A DNA stretch of 64,000 bases. Origin: Alistipes senegalensis (GTDB lineage: Bacteria; Bacillota; Clostridia; Oscillospirales; Ruminococcaceae). Shown piece after piece: positions 1 to 9,167 of the stretch. Both the position numbers and the translations under genes were made by a program. The stretch covers positions 62,001 through 126,000 of the forward strand of contig JAMPEF010000002.1 in the NCBI GenBank assembly GCA_023665275.1, written 5' to 3'. Under the pieces are notes generated by a model. That model was not told the origin of the DNA, ran no database searches, and worked only from the letters and a program-made list of their open reading frames with translations. Position 1 is the stretch's first letter. Each line of letters begins with the position of its first letter.

Positions 1-1254
1 TATCAGCTTAAACTACAGGGAATACTTGATAACTTTCTTGCCAATTTCCAGAATATCAATACTAACTGGCACTTACAGAACGTACACAAAGGCGCAATAG
101 TCGTACTCGACGCCAAAACCGGTGCGGTAAGAGGTATGGCAACAGCTCCGACATACAATCTTAAAGACTATGCCATAGATTATGAAGACTTACTGAATGA
201 TGAAGATTCACCATTGCTTAACCGCTGTACGTATGGCTTATATCGTCCGGGTTCTACTTTCAAGACGGTAACAGCTACAGCCGGTCTCAATGAAGGTATT
301 GTCAATTCCGGTACTACTCTTTTGTGTAATCACTGGTATAATTTTCATGGTTCTACATTTTCATGTACCGGAACACATGGCTATATTGCCGCAAGACAAG
401 CTGTTCAGGTTTCATGCAACTGCTATTTTTATGAACTTTCAAGCCGTTTAGGTATCGACAACATAACAAAATATGCACAGTTTTACGGACTGGGTTCACA
501 TACGGGCATTGAAACCGGTGACGCTGCCGGTTATTTATGTAATCCGGAAACTTTCGCTGAACGTGGTCAGCCGTGGTATGTCGGATTTGTAATTCAGGCT
601 GGTATTGGTAACTATGACTGTGGTATGACACCACTTCAGATGGCTGTGGTTGCCAATACAATAGCCAACAGAGGTGTGCGCTACAGACCTTACATTGTGG
701 ACGGTCTCTATAAATACGGTACGGAAGAGCTTATTTATGAAACTCAACCCGTTGTTGCCGAAAAGATAGAACTTTCAAGCGAATATATCTATGACCCGAT
801 TATAAATGGCATGATTGATGCATCACATAATGTGCCGGTTTACAGATATTCGCTTTCCAATCTTGGTTTTGATGTCGCTATAAAGACCGGTACGCCACAG
901 ACAGACCAGAACGACTTAAGTAAACAAAACTCTTTCTTTATAGGATTTGCACCCGCCGATGACCCTGAAATAGCTTTTGCTGGAGTAATCGAGGGTGGTG
1001 AATACTCAAAATATATGATACGTGATATAATTCTTGAATATCAGAAGTGCTATGGTCTCAACGGCGTTGAACCTACAGCAGTACTTCCGAATGAAGACGG
1101 TGAAATTCCCACGACTGCTACAGGTACAGGCACAGGCACTGCAACCGGAACGGCTACAGGTACTTCAACCGGAACAGGTACACGTACAACATCTTCATAT
1201 GGTACGACGACAATTTCCGGCACAGTTACTACCACAGGAACATCACGACAGTAA
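1..1254 (+). CDS. Penicillin-binding protein transpeptidase domain (5' truncated)
   Basis: This is the C-terminal part of a class B penicillin-binding protein, which cross-links peptidoglycan stems outside the membrane. The open frame runs to the window edge, so the true start lies upstream. The N-terminal part in view carries AIVVLDAKTGAVRGMA, typical of the start of the transpeptidase domain. The three active-site motifs follow in order: STFK (SxxK, nucleophile Ser), SCN (SxN) and KTGTPQ (KTG). The last 50 or so residues are a low-complexity Thr/Gly tail (TGTGTATGTATG type), which is not part of the enzyme fold and may be a flexible extracellular tail. It could be a PBP2/FtsI-type or a SEDS-partnered sporulation PBP; the missing N-terminus prevents a choice. 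Confidence 0.9.
   Translation, partial: YQLKLQGILDNFLANFQNINTNWHLQNVHKGAIVVLDAKTGAVRGMATAPTYNLKDYAIDYEDLLNDEDSPLLNRCTYGLYRPGSTFKTVTATAGLNEGIVNSGTTLLCNHWYNFHGSTFSCTGTHGYIAARQAVQVSCNCYFYELSSRLGIDNITKYAQFYGLGSHTGIETGDAAGYLCNPETFAERGQPWYVGFVIQAGIGNYDCGMTPLQMAVVANTIANRGVRYRPYIVDGLYKYGTEELIYETQPVVAEKIELSSEYIYDPIINGMIDASHNVPVYRYSLSNLGFDVAIKTGTPQTDQNDLSKQNSFFIGFAPADDPEIAFAGVIEGGEYSKYMIRDIILEYQKCYGLNGVEPTAVLPNEDGEIPTTATGTGTGTATGTATGTSTGTGTRTTSSYGTTTISGTVTTTGTSRQ
1119..1194 (+). repeat. Low-complexity ACAGGY/ACCGGA tandem repeat coding Thr-Gly tail
   Basis: Imperfect hexamer repeats (acaggtacaggcacaggc and variants) encode alternating Thr-Gly/Ala-Thr-Gly at the end of the penicillin-binding protein. 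Such tracts can vary in length by slippage; being a multiple of three, changes would keep frame only in 3-base steps. Confidence 0.7.
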
Positions 1255-1268
1255 AAAATTCCCCCTCT

Positions 1269-1751
1269 TCACAAGGGAGAATGCAGAAACCTTTGTTTAA
1301 ACCAGCCGTAAATGCGGAATAATGCAATTGAGATTATTATTCCCATAATAACTCCGCTGGTATCTATAATAACATCTGTGAAACGACATGAACGACCTGA
1401 CACAAAATATTGATGTAATTCGTCCGAACATGCATAAGCAAAACCGATAACGACAGTTATAAGACTTCTGGTACTTAAAAACTGACGTTTTCCGACTGAC
1501 AATGACATAAAAAATCCAAGCACTGTATAAATAGAAAAATGTGCTAATTTACGGATAATATGTTCAGTAGTTTTTAAAAGATTTTTCTTTTCGTCGGCGG
1601 TCATTTCTCTGTAATCATGGGTGAGCTTTTTTAATATGAACTCCGTTACCTTACTGCTCACTCCGGAAGATTCGGACGAATTTTGCATAGAAAAACAGAA
1701 TATCATGACCATTACCGCCAGTGATAGAATTATAAATATTTTTCTTTTCAT
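1269..1751 (-). CDS. VanZ-like membrane protein
   Basis: A 160-residue integral membrane protein of the VanZ-like family. One N-terminal hydrophobic segment (residues about 4-22) precedes a soluble stretch, then RKLAHFSIYTVLGF, a further hydrophobic segment, and the family signature SDELHQYFVSGRSCRFTD followed by a C-terminal membrane helix. The RKxAHF and DExHQ-F-xGRxxxxxD motifs are characteristic of the family. VanZ confers low-level teicoplanin resistance in one context, but most chromosomal members have no proven role. The start ATG is preceded by AAAGGTGA. It is convergent with the penicillin-binding protein, with 14 bp between the stop codons, and no clear terminator is seen between them. 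Confidence 0.85.
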   Translation of the reverse strand: MKRKIFIILSLAVMVMIFCFSMQNSSESSGVSSKVTEFILKKLTHDYREMTADEKKNLLKTTEHIIRKLAHFSIYTVLGFFMSLSVGKRQFLSTRSLITVVIGFAYACSDELHQYFVSGRSCRFTDVIIDTSGVIMGIIISIALFRIYGWFKQRFLHSPL

Positions 1752-1869
1752 GTTTTCACCTTTTAATTTTCATAAAAATATATATAAATTATTATACAGC
1801 TTTTTAATGTGATTGTAAAGGATAATCTGAAAAAAATATAATTATTTTCCGGAAATTATAAAAAATACC

Positions 1870-1898
1870 TTGTAATTTCCCGTGAAAAATGATATAAT
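1870..1898 (+). promoter_or_regulatory. Sigma-A type promoter for the 401-aa membrane protein
   Basis: TTGTAA (1870-1875), a 17-bp spacer, then TATAAT (1893-1898), about 50 bp upstream of the ATG at 1948. Confidence 0.6.
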
Positions 1899-1947
1899 GT
1901 ACTGGTGGCTATATGGTTTCTGAATATTACTTACTTTGGAGGCTTCA

Positions 1948-3153
1948 ATGAAAAATTTTTTATCAAATGTATGGACAAAAAGAGTAGTTTCTGTTCTTAG
2001 TTTAGTATATACTTACTTTGTATGCTATCTGTGCTATTATTCTATATTCTACGATATACATATAACTTCCCGTGTATCGCTGTGCCTGCTCGTTACAGGT
2101 GTATCAATCATAGCACTTGTTGAAATGCTTTATACCAGAAAACAACTCCTAACCCGTCTGGCAAGTTTCCTGATACTACCGGCGATGTTACCGGTTGTAA
2201 TATTGTATTTCGGTGAATGGGGTCTTATAATACCGATTATGATTACCGGCGTGGCGATACTGCTGTTTTCCGGCGCTGGCGAAGGTACTAAAACGGCACT
2301 GGGTACACTCACAATACTGTTTTATATATTCGGTTCACTTGGATATTTCCTGTTTACATCATTCTTCATGGCAACGGCACAGGAAACCATTGTTAAACAA
2401 GGTTTCTCACCGTCCGGAAAGTATCGTTATTCAATCGTGAACACCGAAGACAGTTCAAACGGAAGTACAACAGTTTACGTTGAGCCGAACTATGCTGACG
2501 TCTTCTATTTTGAACAGGATAAACCACTTGTCAAATTCACACTCAAAAATATGGAACGTGCCGTACACGTCGAAAGACCGATAGCAGAAAAAATTGAAAT
2601 CGAATGGGAAACACAATCCCGTGCAGATATTACAGACGAATTAAACAAGATTTCTGATTCAATAGCGTTTACCCTCACAGACGAGGAACTTGAAAAGTTC
2701 GGTTATACTTTTGATTCAAAGCTGAATATATCAATGACGGATATTGAAACAGAGGACAAGTTTGCTATCGGAAAAACCGCACATGATGTTGACCCGTTAC
2801 CACTTGATGACCTCACCGAAACACAGCTTGAATATTTCGGAATAGGCAAACAGGATAACAGATATTATGTTCTTGACCCTGACGCTGAAATTTTTGCAAA
2901 CCATGAAGATTCAGTTGACCACATCTATTTCAGTGAACTTTCTGAAAAAGAAATGAAAAAGTTTGGTGTTGAAAAAAGTCATACTATCTATCTTAATGAA
3001 CTTGATGACAGTCAGCTTGCTGAACTCGGCGTATCTGACGAGGGCGATATTATGATATTTAACGGAAAAGTATGTTTCCGTTTCTATGTTGCAGAAATCG
3101 GTGATTATTACGATGTTGATTCAAGAAAACTTTCACTTGACCTGCTTGTATAA
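1948..3153 (+). CDS. Membrane protein of unknown function with acidic C-terminal domain
   Basis: I do not recognise this 401-residue protein. About the first 150 residues hold several hydrophobic helices (paired segments near residues 10-55, 65-105 and 115-145). The remainder is a soluble, strongly acidic domain with repeated D/E-L-T-x-x-x-L/E-x-F-G elements: LTDEELEKFGY, LTETQLEYFGI, LSEKEMKKFGV and LDDSQLAELGV. These four short repeats look like a degenerate helical repeat. ATG 1948 is chosen because GGAGG at 1938-1942 sits at normal distance; an in-frame TTG at 1936 overlaps that ribosome binding site. The gene has its own promoter and terminator. Confidence 0.75.
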   Translation: MKNFLSNVWTKRVVSVLSLVYTYFVCYLCYYSIFYDIHITSRVSLCLLVTGVSIIALVEMLYTRKQLLTRLASFLILPAMLPVVILYFGEWGLIIPIMITGVAILLFSGAGEGTKTALGTLTILFYIFGSLGYFLFTSFFMATAQETIVKQGFSPSGKYRYSIVNTEDSSNGSTTVYVEPNYADVFYFEQDKPLVKFTLKNMERAVHVERPIAEKIEIEWETQSRADITDELNKISDSIAFTLTDEELEKFGYTFDSKLNISMTDIETEDKFAIGKTAHDVDPLPLDDLTETQLEYFGIGKQDNRYYVLDPDAEIFANHEDSVDHIYFSELSEKEMKKFGVEKSHTIYLNELDDSQLAELGVSDEGDIMIFNGKVCFRFYVAEIGDYYDVDSRKLSLDLLV

Positions 3154-3171
3154 TCTTAATAATACACATTG

Positions 3172-3198
3172 CGTCCGGAAAATTTCCGGACGTTTTTT
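3172..3198 (+). terminator. Intrinsic terminator
   Basis: A perfect inverted repeat CGTCCGGAAA/TTTCCGGACG (3172-3192) is followed by TTTTTT. It ends the preceding membrane-protein transcript and abuts the stop codon of the converging lipoprotein gene. Confidence 0.85.
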
Positions 3199-4316
3199 CA
3201 ATAATAAAGCGCATAACCATCAGCAGTTGAATTTTTTACAACTTCAATTTGCTGATTTATTATATCCGGATTCTCAAGCCATTCATTTTCGCCGGAAACT
3301 CCTGCCCATTGGTCAGCCTGTCCGAGTTTGTACGCACCTAAACCTATTATAAGTCTGACATCACTTCCGGAAACTATTTCTTCCCATTCCTCAAGAACCG
3401 GCACAAATGGACAAGTTTCATTATTGAACCCGAAATATATCTGTGGTACTATATAATCACAGTACCCATCTTCCGAACCCCATAAATTCACGTCTGCATA
3501 TTGTGTTGAATAGTTTGCGGATATATTCCCTTGTGGACTTATCCCGAAAACAAGACCGTGTTTATTTACCGTATCATAAAGCGATTTTACAAGTCGTGTA
3601 CAATTTTCTGTACGCCACTCTGAAAGACTGTCGCTTCCGCTTGACGCAAAAGCTATATTATCAAAAGATTCTTCTGTTGTCGGATAGAAATAATCATCAA
3701 TATGGACACCATCAATATCGTATTTTTCAATGATTTCTTCTGCACCATCGCATATAAGGTTTATGACTTCTTCATATGCGGGATTAAGATAATATCTGTC
3801 GTTGACTATTTCGACAAAATGATACTCCGGATTATCCGCCCATTGTTTGATTATGAAATTTTCCGGCAGAGTCTCCATTTGTCCGACTGTCTGACAGCGG
3901 AGCGGGTTAAGCCATGCATGAACCGAAAGTCCCATACTGTGTGCCTCTTCAAGCATAATCTGCAAAGGGTCATAATCGCCGTTGAGATACACTCCGGACG
4001 GGAAAATATCAGAAATATAATAAGCATCACCGCAAGGGTGTACATGAAGATAAACAGTATTTATGCCTTGATTTTTTGCAGATGTAAACTTTTCCCTGAC
4101 AGCCTCACGGAATGAATCAGCATTTTTGTTATACATATACTCTTCAAAATGCATATATGGAAACCACATACCTACCTGATTATCATAATTGACCGGACTG
4201 TAATTCTCGTCAATACGGAGGTGTTCACGCTCCTGAACGTATGGAACGGGTTTATTTTCCGACACTCCGCATGATGTACAAGCAAATATTAAAGCAAAAA
4301 TAATTATTTTTTTCAT
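3198..4316 (-). CDS. GHL10/DUF187 family lipoprotein (putative glycoside hydrolase-like)
   Basis: A 372-residue lipoprotein of the glycosyl-hydrolase-like family 10 (DUF187, YngK-like), predicted TIM barrel. A signal peptide ends in a lipobox-like TSC (Cys near residue 16). Recognisable family blocks are GMWFPYMHF, the NTVYLHVHPCGDAYY strand, LSVHAWLNPLRC, YYLNPAYEEV and DGVHIDDYFYP, then ISPQGN. The DGVHIDDYF acidic residues are where catalytic acids sit in related barrels. Members are thought to act on polysaccharides or peptidoglycan, but the substrate is not known from sequence. It directly follows the M50 protease gene (stop and start codons abut), so the two are probably co-transcribed. 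Confidence 0.85.
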   Translation of the reverse strand: MKKIIIFALIFACTSCGVSENKPVPYVQEREHLRIDENYSPVNYDNQVGMWFPYMHFEEYMYNKNADSFREAVREKFTSAKNQGINTVYLHVHPCGDAYYISDIFPSGVYLNGDYDPLQIMLEEAHSMGLSVHAWLNPLRCQTVGQMETLPENFIIKQWADNPEYHFVEIVNDRYYLNPAYEEVINLICDGAEEIIEKYDIDGVHIDDYFYPTTEESFDNIAFASSGSDSLSEWRTENCTRLVKSLYDTVNKHGLVFGISPQGNISANYSTQYADVNLWGSEDGYCDYIVPQIYFGFNNETCPFVPVLEEWEEIVSGSDVRLIIGLGAYKLGQADQWAGVSGENEWLENPDIINQQIEVVKNSTADGYALYY

Positions 4317-4877
4317 TTAATTTCCTCTTTCAGATATGAATAACATTACAGACACGATAAAAACCGGTATGAAATCCCGTCCGTAAAGAAGTACAGCGGC
4401 AAAAAGTATCACCGAAAAAATCAGCTTAAGCACGGTAAGAACTGTATTTACAGTGCGTTCATATGGTGTGCCGTCCGTGAGAAGACATAAAGCCGCACCA
4501 CCGTCAAGCTGTCTGTATGGCAACAGATTATATATTGCCGTGCAGAGATTAAGCAGACAGAACATTCCCCCTATACCTGAAATAATCATCAGCGCAAATG
4601 TTATTATATTAGCACCTGCTCCCGCAAGCATGATAAAAAGTTCATGGCGTGAATTTCTTTCCGGCGTGATAATAACACCCGTTCCGCTGAAAACTACAGA
4701 TTTAACTTTTCCGCCGGTTACTGCTATCGCAAACAAATGCCCCAGTTCATGTATCATGCACACTGCATAGAAAGTCATCACTGTATTGTTTTCACGCATA
4801 AGAAAAATAAGGGCATTGAAAACAAGAAAAGAAAAATCAAGTCTGTATGTAGTATTTTTTATAGTGATACCGTTCAA
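4317..4877 (-). CDS. M50 family site-2 metalloprotease, SpoIVFB-like
   Basis: A 186-residue polytopic membrane metalloprotease. HELGH at residues 43-47 supplies two zinc-binding His and the catalytic Glu, inside a membrane helix; NLLPYRQLDGG at about 117-127 supplies the third zinc ligand (Asp125). Length and layout match minimal SpoIVFB/S2P enzymes, which cut transmembrane substrates within the membrane; SpoIVFB processes pro-sigma-K in spore formers. No CBS domain is present. Its start codon overlaps the stop of an upstream 94-residue membrane protein by 4 bp (ATGA), indicating translational coupling. That partner might play an accessory role like SpoIVFA, but shares no recognisable sequence with it. 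The substrate is unknown. Confidence 0.85.
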   Translation of the reverse strand: MNGITIKNTTYRLDFSFLVFNALIFLMRENNTVMTFYAVCMIHELGHLFAIAVTGGKVKSVVFSGTGVIITPERNSRHELFIMLAGAGANIITFALMIISGIGGMFCLLNLCTAIYNLLPYRQLDGGAALCLLTDGTPYERTVNTVLTVLKLIFSVILFAAVLLYGRDFIPVFIVSVMLFISERGN

Positions 4878-5158
4878 AGCAGTTCAGATATAAGGTCAAT
4901 GGGATTAGGAAAAATATTTTTTCCGGAAAATACTGCCTGATTAAGTCTGCTGAAAACTTCTTCTGCTGTTTCCGGATATAATATATTCAGTCCGAACATA
5001 AAGACAGCTGCTATAATACATACAACAGCCTGCATAGCCGGTACGTCATCAGCTTTACGCCGTGACCGTCTGTCGTATTTTTCAAGAAGTTCTTTCGTAT
5101 CATCTTCACACGGTACGGAAATTTCTTCAATATCCTGTTGAATATTTTCATTCTCCAT
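4874..5158 (-). CDS. Small single-pass membrane protein upstream of the M50 protease
   Basis: A 94-residue protein I do not recognise. It has an acidic N-terminus (MENENIQQDIEEI), a basic patch (YDRRSRRK) and one hydrophobic segment (about residues 43-62, MQAVVCIIAAVFMFGL) followed by a short C-terminal tail. This layout suggests a type II membrane protein. Its stop codon overlaps the start of the M50 protease, so it is the first gene of a three-gene unit with the protease and the GHL10 lipoprotein. Confidence 0.65.
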   Translation of the reverse strand: MENENIQQDIEEISVPCEDDTKELLEKYDRRSRRKADDVPAMQAVVCIIAAVFMFGLNILYPETAEEVFSRLNQAVFSGKNIFPNPIDLISELL

Positions 5159-5208
5159 ATTATCACTCCTTTTTCAATACATATGCATAACTTATATAAA
5201 AAATGACA

Positions 5209-5240
5209 TAAAAAAACTGCTGTACGCTAATGTACAGCAG
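5209..5240 (-). terminator. Intrinsic terminator of the ROK regulator gene
   Basis: CTGCTGTAC/GTACAGCAG inverted repeat (5217-5240) with an A-run on the plus strand at 5211-5216, which reads as a T-run on the minus strand directly after the ROK gene. Confidence 0.8.
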
Positions 5241-5250
5241 TGAAATTATC

Positions 5251-6471
5251 TTATTGCATACCGCCCTTGGTATAGAAGTTATCCTGAATGATAAGCGCAC
5301 AGCCTCCAAGGAAATTATTTTTTCCGGTAAGTCTGCTAAGTACTACCCTGTCAGCTACTTCTTCACTTACAAGATGTATCATTTCACGCTTGATATAATC
5401 AAACTGCTTTTCACTGAACTTAAAGTTATGAAGCACTATCTTCTTGGCAAAATGGCTTACAGAAAGGTTATTTATAAGTATTGTATATTTTGCAATAAGT
5501 GTATTGACAACTTTCTTTACACTTTCTTCATTCCGCATAATTGCCATGAAAATGCTGTCTGTATTGATTTTGTTCTTGTCGCCCTCCGTGAGTTCATAGA
5601 GAACGGGGGTTTTTTCCTTTGAATAGATTTCATAGAAAGAATTAAGCATAGCTATTCTTGAAAGTTCAGCCTTTACAGAACCGTTAGGGTATCCTTCATA
5701 TGACTTGCCATCGGGAGCTACTATATATTTTTCTATAGTTGAAGTATATGAAATATAATCACTTGAAAGCTCGTTCTTGTTTACAACAGCAAGATTAATC
5801 TGATTGCCGTTGCAGATAAAAGCCTGATTTGTCTGATAGCCGTTAGATGTCCTGAAATCATTGTTAGCAAGAGCCATAAGACCTATAGCATTACCACAAT
5901 GTATATCAACATCAAGACCGGTTTTCAGCTTGCTTATAAAGTTAGTGAAATCAAGAACGCCATCTTTATAGAAGATTTTCAGCTTGCCCCACATAGTCGG
6001 AACAATACCCACACCAAGACCAAGCACTTTATCTTTAGTAAGACAACTATTTTCAATCATTTTGTTGCTTGTTCTGATTATGTAATTTATAATATCCTTG
6101 CTTGTTGTTCTCTCGTCAATAACCATGCTTGACTTGTCAAGGATTTCAGAGTTAAGGTTTGTGAGACCTACAGTAACTTCTTTTTCGTCAACGGTAGCAC
6201 CAAGAGCAAAACGGCTGTTGACGTTAATATCAATAAGAATTTTTCTTCTGCCTTTCTGAAGTTTTTCAGTATTCACAGGTGCTTCACCGATTTCAACAAG
6301 TACGCCCTCTTCAATCATTTCATTAGTAATAATTGTAACTGCTGCACGTGTGATTTCAAGCGTGCTGGCAACATCAACCCTTGAAATCGGACCAAATTCA
6401 CGGATTACACGCAGAATCTGCATTCTGTTTCGTCTTTTCAAATCAAGTTTGCTTATACCTCTTTTTTCCAT
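5251..6471 (-). CDS. ROK family transcriptional regulator
   Basis: About 406 residues with the standard ROK repressor layout: an N-terminal winged helix (NRMQILRVIREFGPISRVDV, then a recognition helix around TRAAVTIITNEM) and a C-terminal sugar-kinase-like ROK domain (ALGATVDEKEVTVGLTNL, GLGVGIVP). Members such as XylR/NagC bind a sugar ligand and repress carbohydrate genes; the ligand here cannot be told. Three in-frame ATGs exist at 6495, 6486 and 6471. I prefer 6471 (MEKRGISKL) because AAAGGA lies upstream, although the spacing is long (about 15 nt). The gene is monocistronic, with its own terminator, and no linked sugar operon reveals its target. Confidence 0.85.
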   Translation of the reverse strand: MEKRGISKLDLKRRNRMQILRVIREFGPISRVDVASTLEITRAAVTIITNEMIEEGVLVEIGEAPVNTEKLQKGRRKILIDINVNSRFALGATVDEKEVTVGLTNLNSEILDKSSMVIDERTTSKDIINYIIRTSNKMIENSCLTKDKVLGLGVGIVPTMWGKLKIFYKDGVLDFTNFISKLKTGLDVDIHCGNAIGLMALANNDFRTSNGYQTNQAFICNGNQINLAVVNKNELSSDYISYTSTIEKYIVAPDGKSYEGYPNGSVKAELSRIAMLNSFYEIYSKEKTPVLYELTEGDKNKINTDSIFMAIMRNEESVKKVVNTLIAKYTILINNLSVSHFAKKIVLHNFKFSEKQFDYIKREMIHLVSEEVADRVVLSRLTGKNNFLGGCALIIQDNFYTKGGMQ

Positions 6472-6648
6472 AGTGATAAATTCCATTCCTTTCATAATAA
6501 AATATTTTATAAAATCACACTTGATTTAGTTAATACAAGAGTAATTTATAATAAATTTGTAGTGAGATTAATATTAATTATAACACATATTAACCAAAAT
6601 TCAAACATTTTTTCTGAAAAAATAAGAAAATCAGCAATTTTAACAAAC

Positions 6649-7576
6649 TTAATGAAATAAATTTGTTAATTTTTCCGTAAGATTTACAACTATAGGCAGA
6701 CTTATTACAGAAAGTATAGTACCAGCGGCGAATATTTCAGAGGCATAAACTGAATTTTTATTATATTTAAGACAGAAAAGCGTACACATTGCCGCCGGTG
6801 GTGCTGCTGCTGTCACAACGATTGTCATTCTTACCATTTCGTCAATATTAAAAGGCATCATTGCAAGCGCCACAACAAGTGGTATAATTAAAAGTTTCAC
6901 AAGACATACGTAATATATACGTGCATTTTTAAGAAGCTCTATTATTTTAGTTGAAGATATTGTAACGCCCGATACTATCATAGCCATGGGAGTATTAATA
7001 TTTGCTATGAACTGTAAGGCGCTTGTCGGAACTGATGGTAACTTTATTTTCAGGAAAAATGTTATTATTCCTAGTAAAATAGCTATTATTGTAGGTGAAT
7101 AGAAAACCTTTAAAACCTGTCTGAAGTTCTTTTCACCGGAAATAGTTATAACACCATGCGTCCATATTACAATGTTGAAAACAGTCAGAAAAGCTGTCAG
7201 ATAAAATACACCCTCAGAACCGAAAAGCGCATTGACAAGGGGTATTCCCATAAATGCACAATTTGAATAAATCGCCGAAAAACGTTCTACTTCCGTATGT
7301 CTGCCCTCTTTTTTCCATATAATAAGATACGAAATTAAAATAGTCACCGCAAAGGCAATCACCGAAAACGCAAACGTCAAAAGAAGATTCTTTACAAGTC
7401 TTGCTTCATAGTCTTTCTGATATGACATGAATATTACAACAGGATTAACCATCTGCAACACAAACTGTGATAGTTCCTTATTCGTGGAACTGCTTATCAA
7501 TTTGAGTTTCGCACAAAGTACACCGACTATTATAAGTATAAGCATTATAACAGTCTGATTTAAAATAGTCTGAGCC
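6649..7576 (-). CDS. AEC family transporter
   Basis: About 309 residues, an auxin efflux carrier (AEC) family protein with ten hydrophobic helices in two five-helix halves. The N-terminal half has the family look of NPVVIFMSYQ in the first-repeat unwound helix, and the second half has SGVTISSTKI and TAAAPPAAM, which correspond to the conserved Pro-rich broken helix. Bacterial AEC proteins export or exchange organic anions such as malate; the substrate is not set by sequence. Translation starts at a TTG whose first base is at 7578, with GGAGGG seven bases upstream, and no ATG fits. It stands alone between the ROK gene and the divergent cca operon. Confidence 0.85.
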
Positions 7577-7788
7577 AATATAAATCCCTCCGATATAAAT
7601 ATTACGGATTTATTTTATCACAATTTTTACTAATAGTCAATAGCCGTTAAAATATCTAAAGATAAATTTTTAATTTAAAGTAATCTGAAAGCATATATCT
7701 TAGTTTTATTGAAAAATTTAAATTAAACAAGTTATATTCGTATAATTTAAATTATATAATTATATTTTCTGATTTTCAAAAATAGCTA

Positions 7789-7817
7789 TTGATTTGAATT
7801 GAAAAAAGTTGTATAAT
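7789..7817 (+). promoter_or_regulatory. Sigma-A type promoter for cca-pflA
   Basis: TTGATT (7789-7794), 17-bp spacer, TATAAT (7812-7817), about 15 bp upstream of the ribosome binding site. The rest of the 7579-7832 gap is AT-rich with no gene. Confidence 0.6.
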
Positions 7818-7847
7818 ATTCTTTAAAAGGAGATGAATATATCGACT

Positions 7848-9167
7848 ATGGATAAAAAATCATCTGAAATACTTGATATTCTGACCGGAGCTGGCTTTGA
7901 GGCATACCTTGTCGGTGGTTGTGTACGTGATACCATAATGGGACGTCCTTTTCATGATACCGACATAACCACAAATGCACTCCCTGAACAGATTACAGAG
8001 GTTTTCCGTGACTATAAAACAATTCTCACCGGTATGAAACACGGTACTGTAACTATAATCTCCGGTGGTGTACCCTATGAAATAACTACTTACCGCATTG
8101 ACGGTACATACTCCGATTCACGCCGTCCGGACAGCGTGGAATTTACATCAAATCTCCGTGAAGACCTTGCAAGACGTGATTTCACTGTAAATGCTATAGC
8201 TATGAACTCCGCCGGTGAAATTTCAGACTATTTCGGCGGTTCGGAAGATATAAAAAATGGCATAATAAGATGTGTCGGCAGTCCGGAAAAGCGTTTCAGT
8301 GAGGACGCTTTAAGAATTATGCGGGCTATCCGGTTTGCGTCACAGTTAGGCTTTAAAATAGAACCCGAAACCGCTAAGGCTGTCCATAAAATGAAAGACC
8401 GTCTGAAAAATATTTCAAGAGAACGTATACGGGAAGAACTTGATAAGCTGATTTGCGGTAAAAATTGCGTTGAAGTCCTTATGGAGTACAGCGACGTGTT
8501 AACAACTGTAATTCCGGAGTTTGAAAAATGCATAGGTTTTGAACAGCATTCGCCATATCATAAATATACTGTATGGGAACATATCGTCCGTGCGGTAAAT
8601 CTTGCCCCACCGGATAACGTGAAAATGCGGAGGGCGTTGCTTTTCCACGATATAGCTAAACCGGTATGTGCCAGATTCGACGAAACCGGAAGAGGTCATT
8701 TCAGGAAACACGCTGAAACCGGTGCGGAAATGACACAATCCATAATGAAAAATCTTCGCTATGACGGAAATTCAATCACTTATGCTGTAACGCTTATTGC
8801 ACATCACAGCGACAAAATCATTACTAAAACAGATGTTAAAAAAATGATGTCAGTTATCGGAGATAATTTATTCCTTGAACTTATGGAAATGAAAAAGTGT
8901 GACAACTCCGCTAAAAATGATTTCGTACTTGAAGAAAATCAGCTTATTGATGAAATAATTCAGGTGGGACACAGAATCATTGAAAACAATGAATGCCGGA
9001 ATCTGAAAAATCTTGACGTCAACGGCAATGACCTTATAAAAAATGGTCTGCATGGTGCTGAAATTGGTGAGGCTTTACAGGAATTACTTAATCTTGTCAT
9101 GGAGGAAAAACTTCTCAATGAACATGATGTATTAATAAACTATATAAAACAGAGGTGTTTAAAATGA
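7848..9167 (+). CDS. cca: CCA tRNA nucleotidyltransferase with HD domain
   Basis: About 439 residues. This enzyme adds or repairs the 3'-CCA of tRNAs from CTP and ATP without a template. The class II head domain has GGCVRD (nucleotide and phosphate contact) and the metal-binding acidic pair in HDTDI, then RRDFTVNAIA and the neck/body motif ISRERIREEL. The C-terminal half holds an HD hydrolase-like domain (HKYTVWEHI, LLFHDIAKP). AAAAGGAG directly abuts an in-frame ATG at 7833, which leaves no spacing, so the ATG at 7848 is the likelier start, though its spacing is long. The gene overlaps pflA by the ATGA arrangement. The tRNA-like RNA at 47.3 kb also lacks an encoded CCA and could be a substrate. 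Confidence 0.92.
   Translation: MDKKSSEILDILTGAGFEAYLVGGCVRDTIMGRPFHDTDITTNALPEQITEVFRDYKTILTGMKHGTVTIISGGVPYEITTYRIDGTYSDSRRPDSVEFTSNLREDLARRDFTVNAIAMNSAGEISDYFGGSEDIKNGIIRCVGSPEKRFSEDALRIMRAIRFASQLGFKIEPETAKAVHKMKDRLKNISRERIREELDKLICGKNCVEVLMEYSDVLTTVIPEFEKCIGFEQHSPYHKYTVWEHIVRAVNLAPPDNVKMRRALLFHDIAKPVCARFDETGRGHFRKHAETGAEMTQSIMKNLRYDGNSITYAVTLIAHHSDKIITKTDVKKMMSVIGDNLFLELMEMKKCDNSAKNDFVLEENQLIDEIIQVGHRIIENNECRNLKNLDVNGNDLIKNGLHGAEIGEALQELLNLVMEEKLLNEHDVLINYIKQRCLK

Noticed and set aside
1050-1235. Val/Pro-rich frame antisense to the Thr-Gly tail
   Set aside because: It is the reverse reading of a low-complexity repeat inside a clear gene, without a ribosome site.
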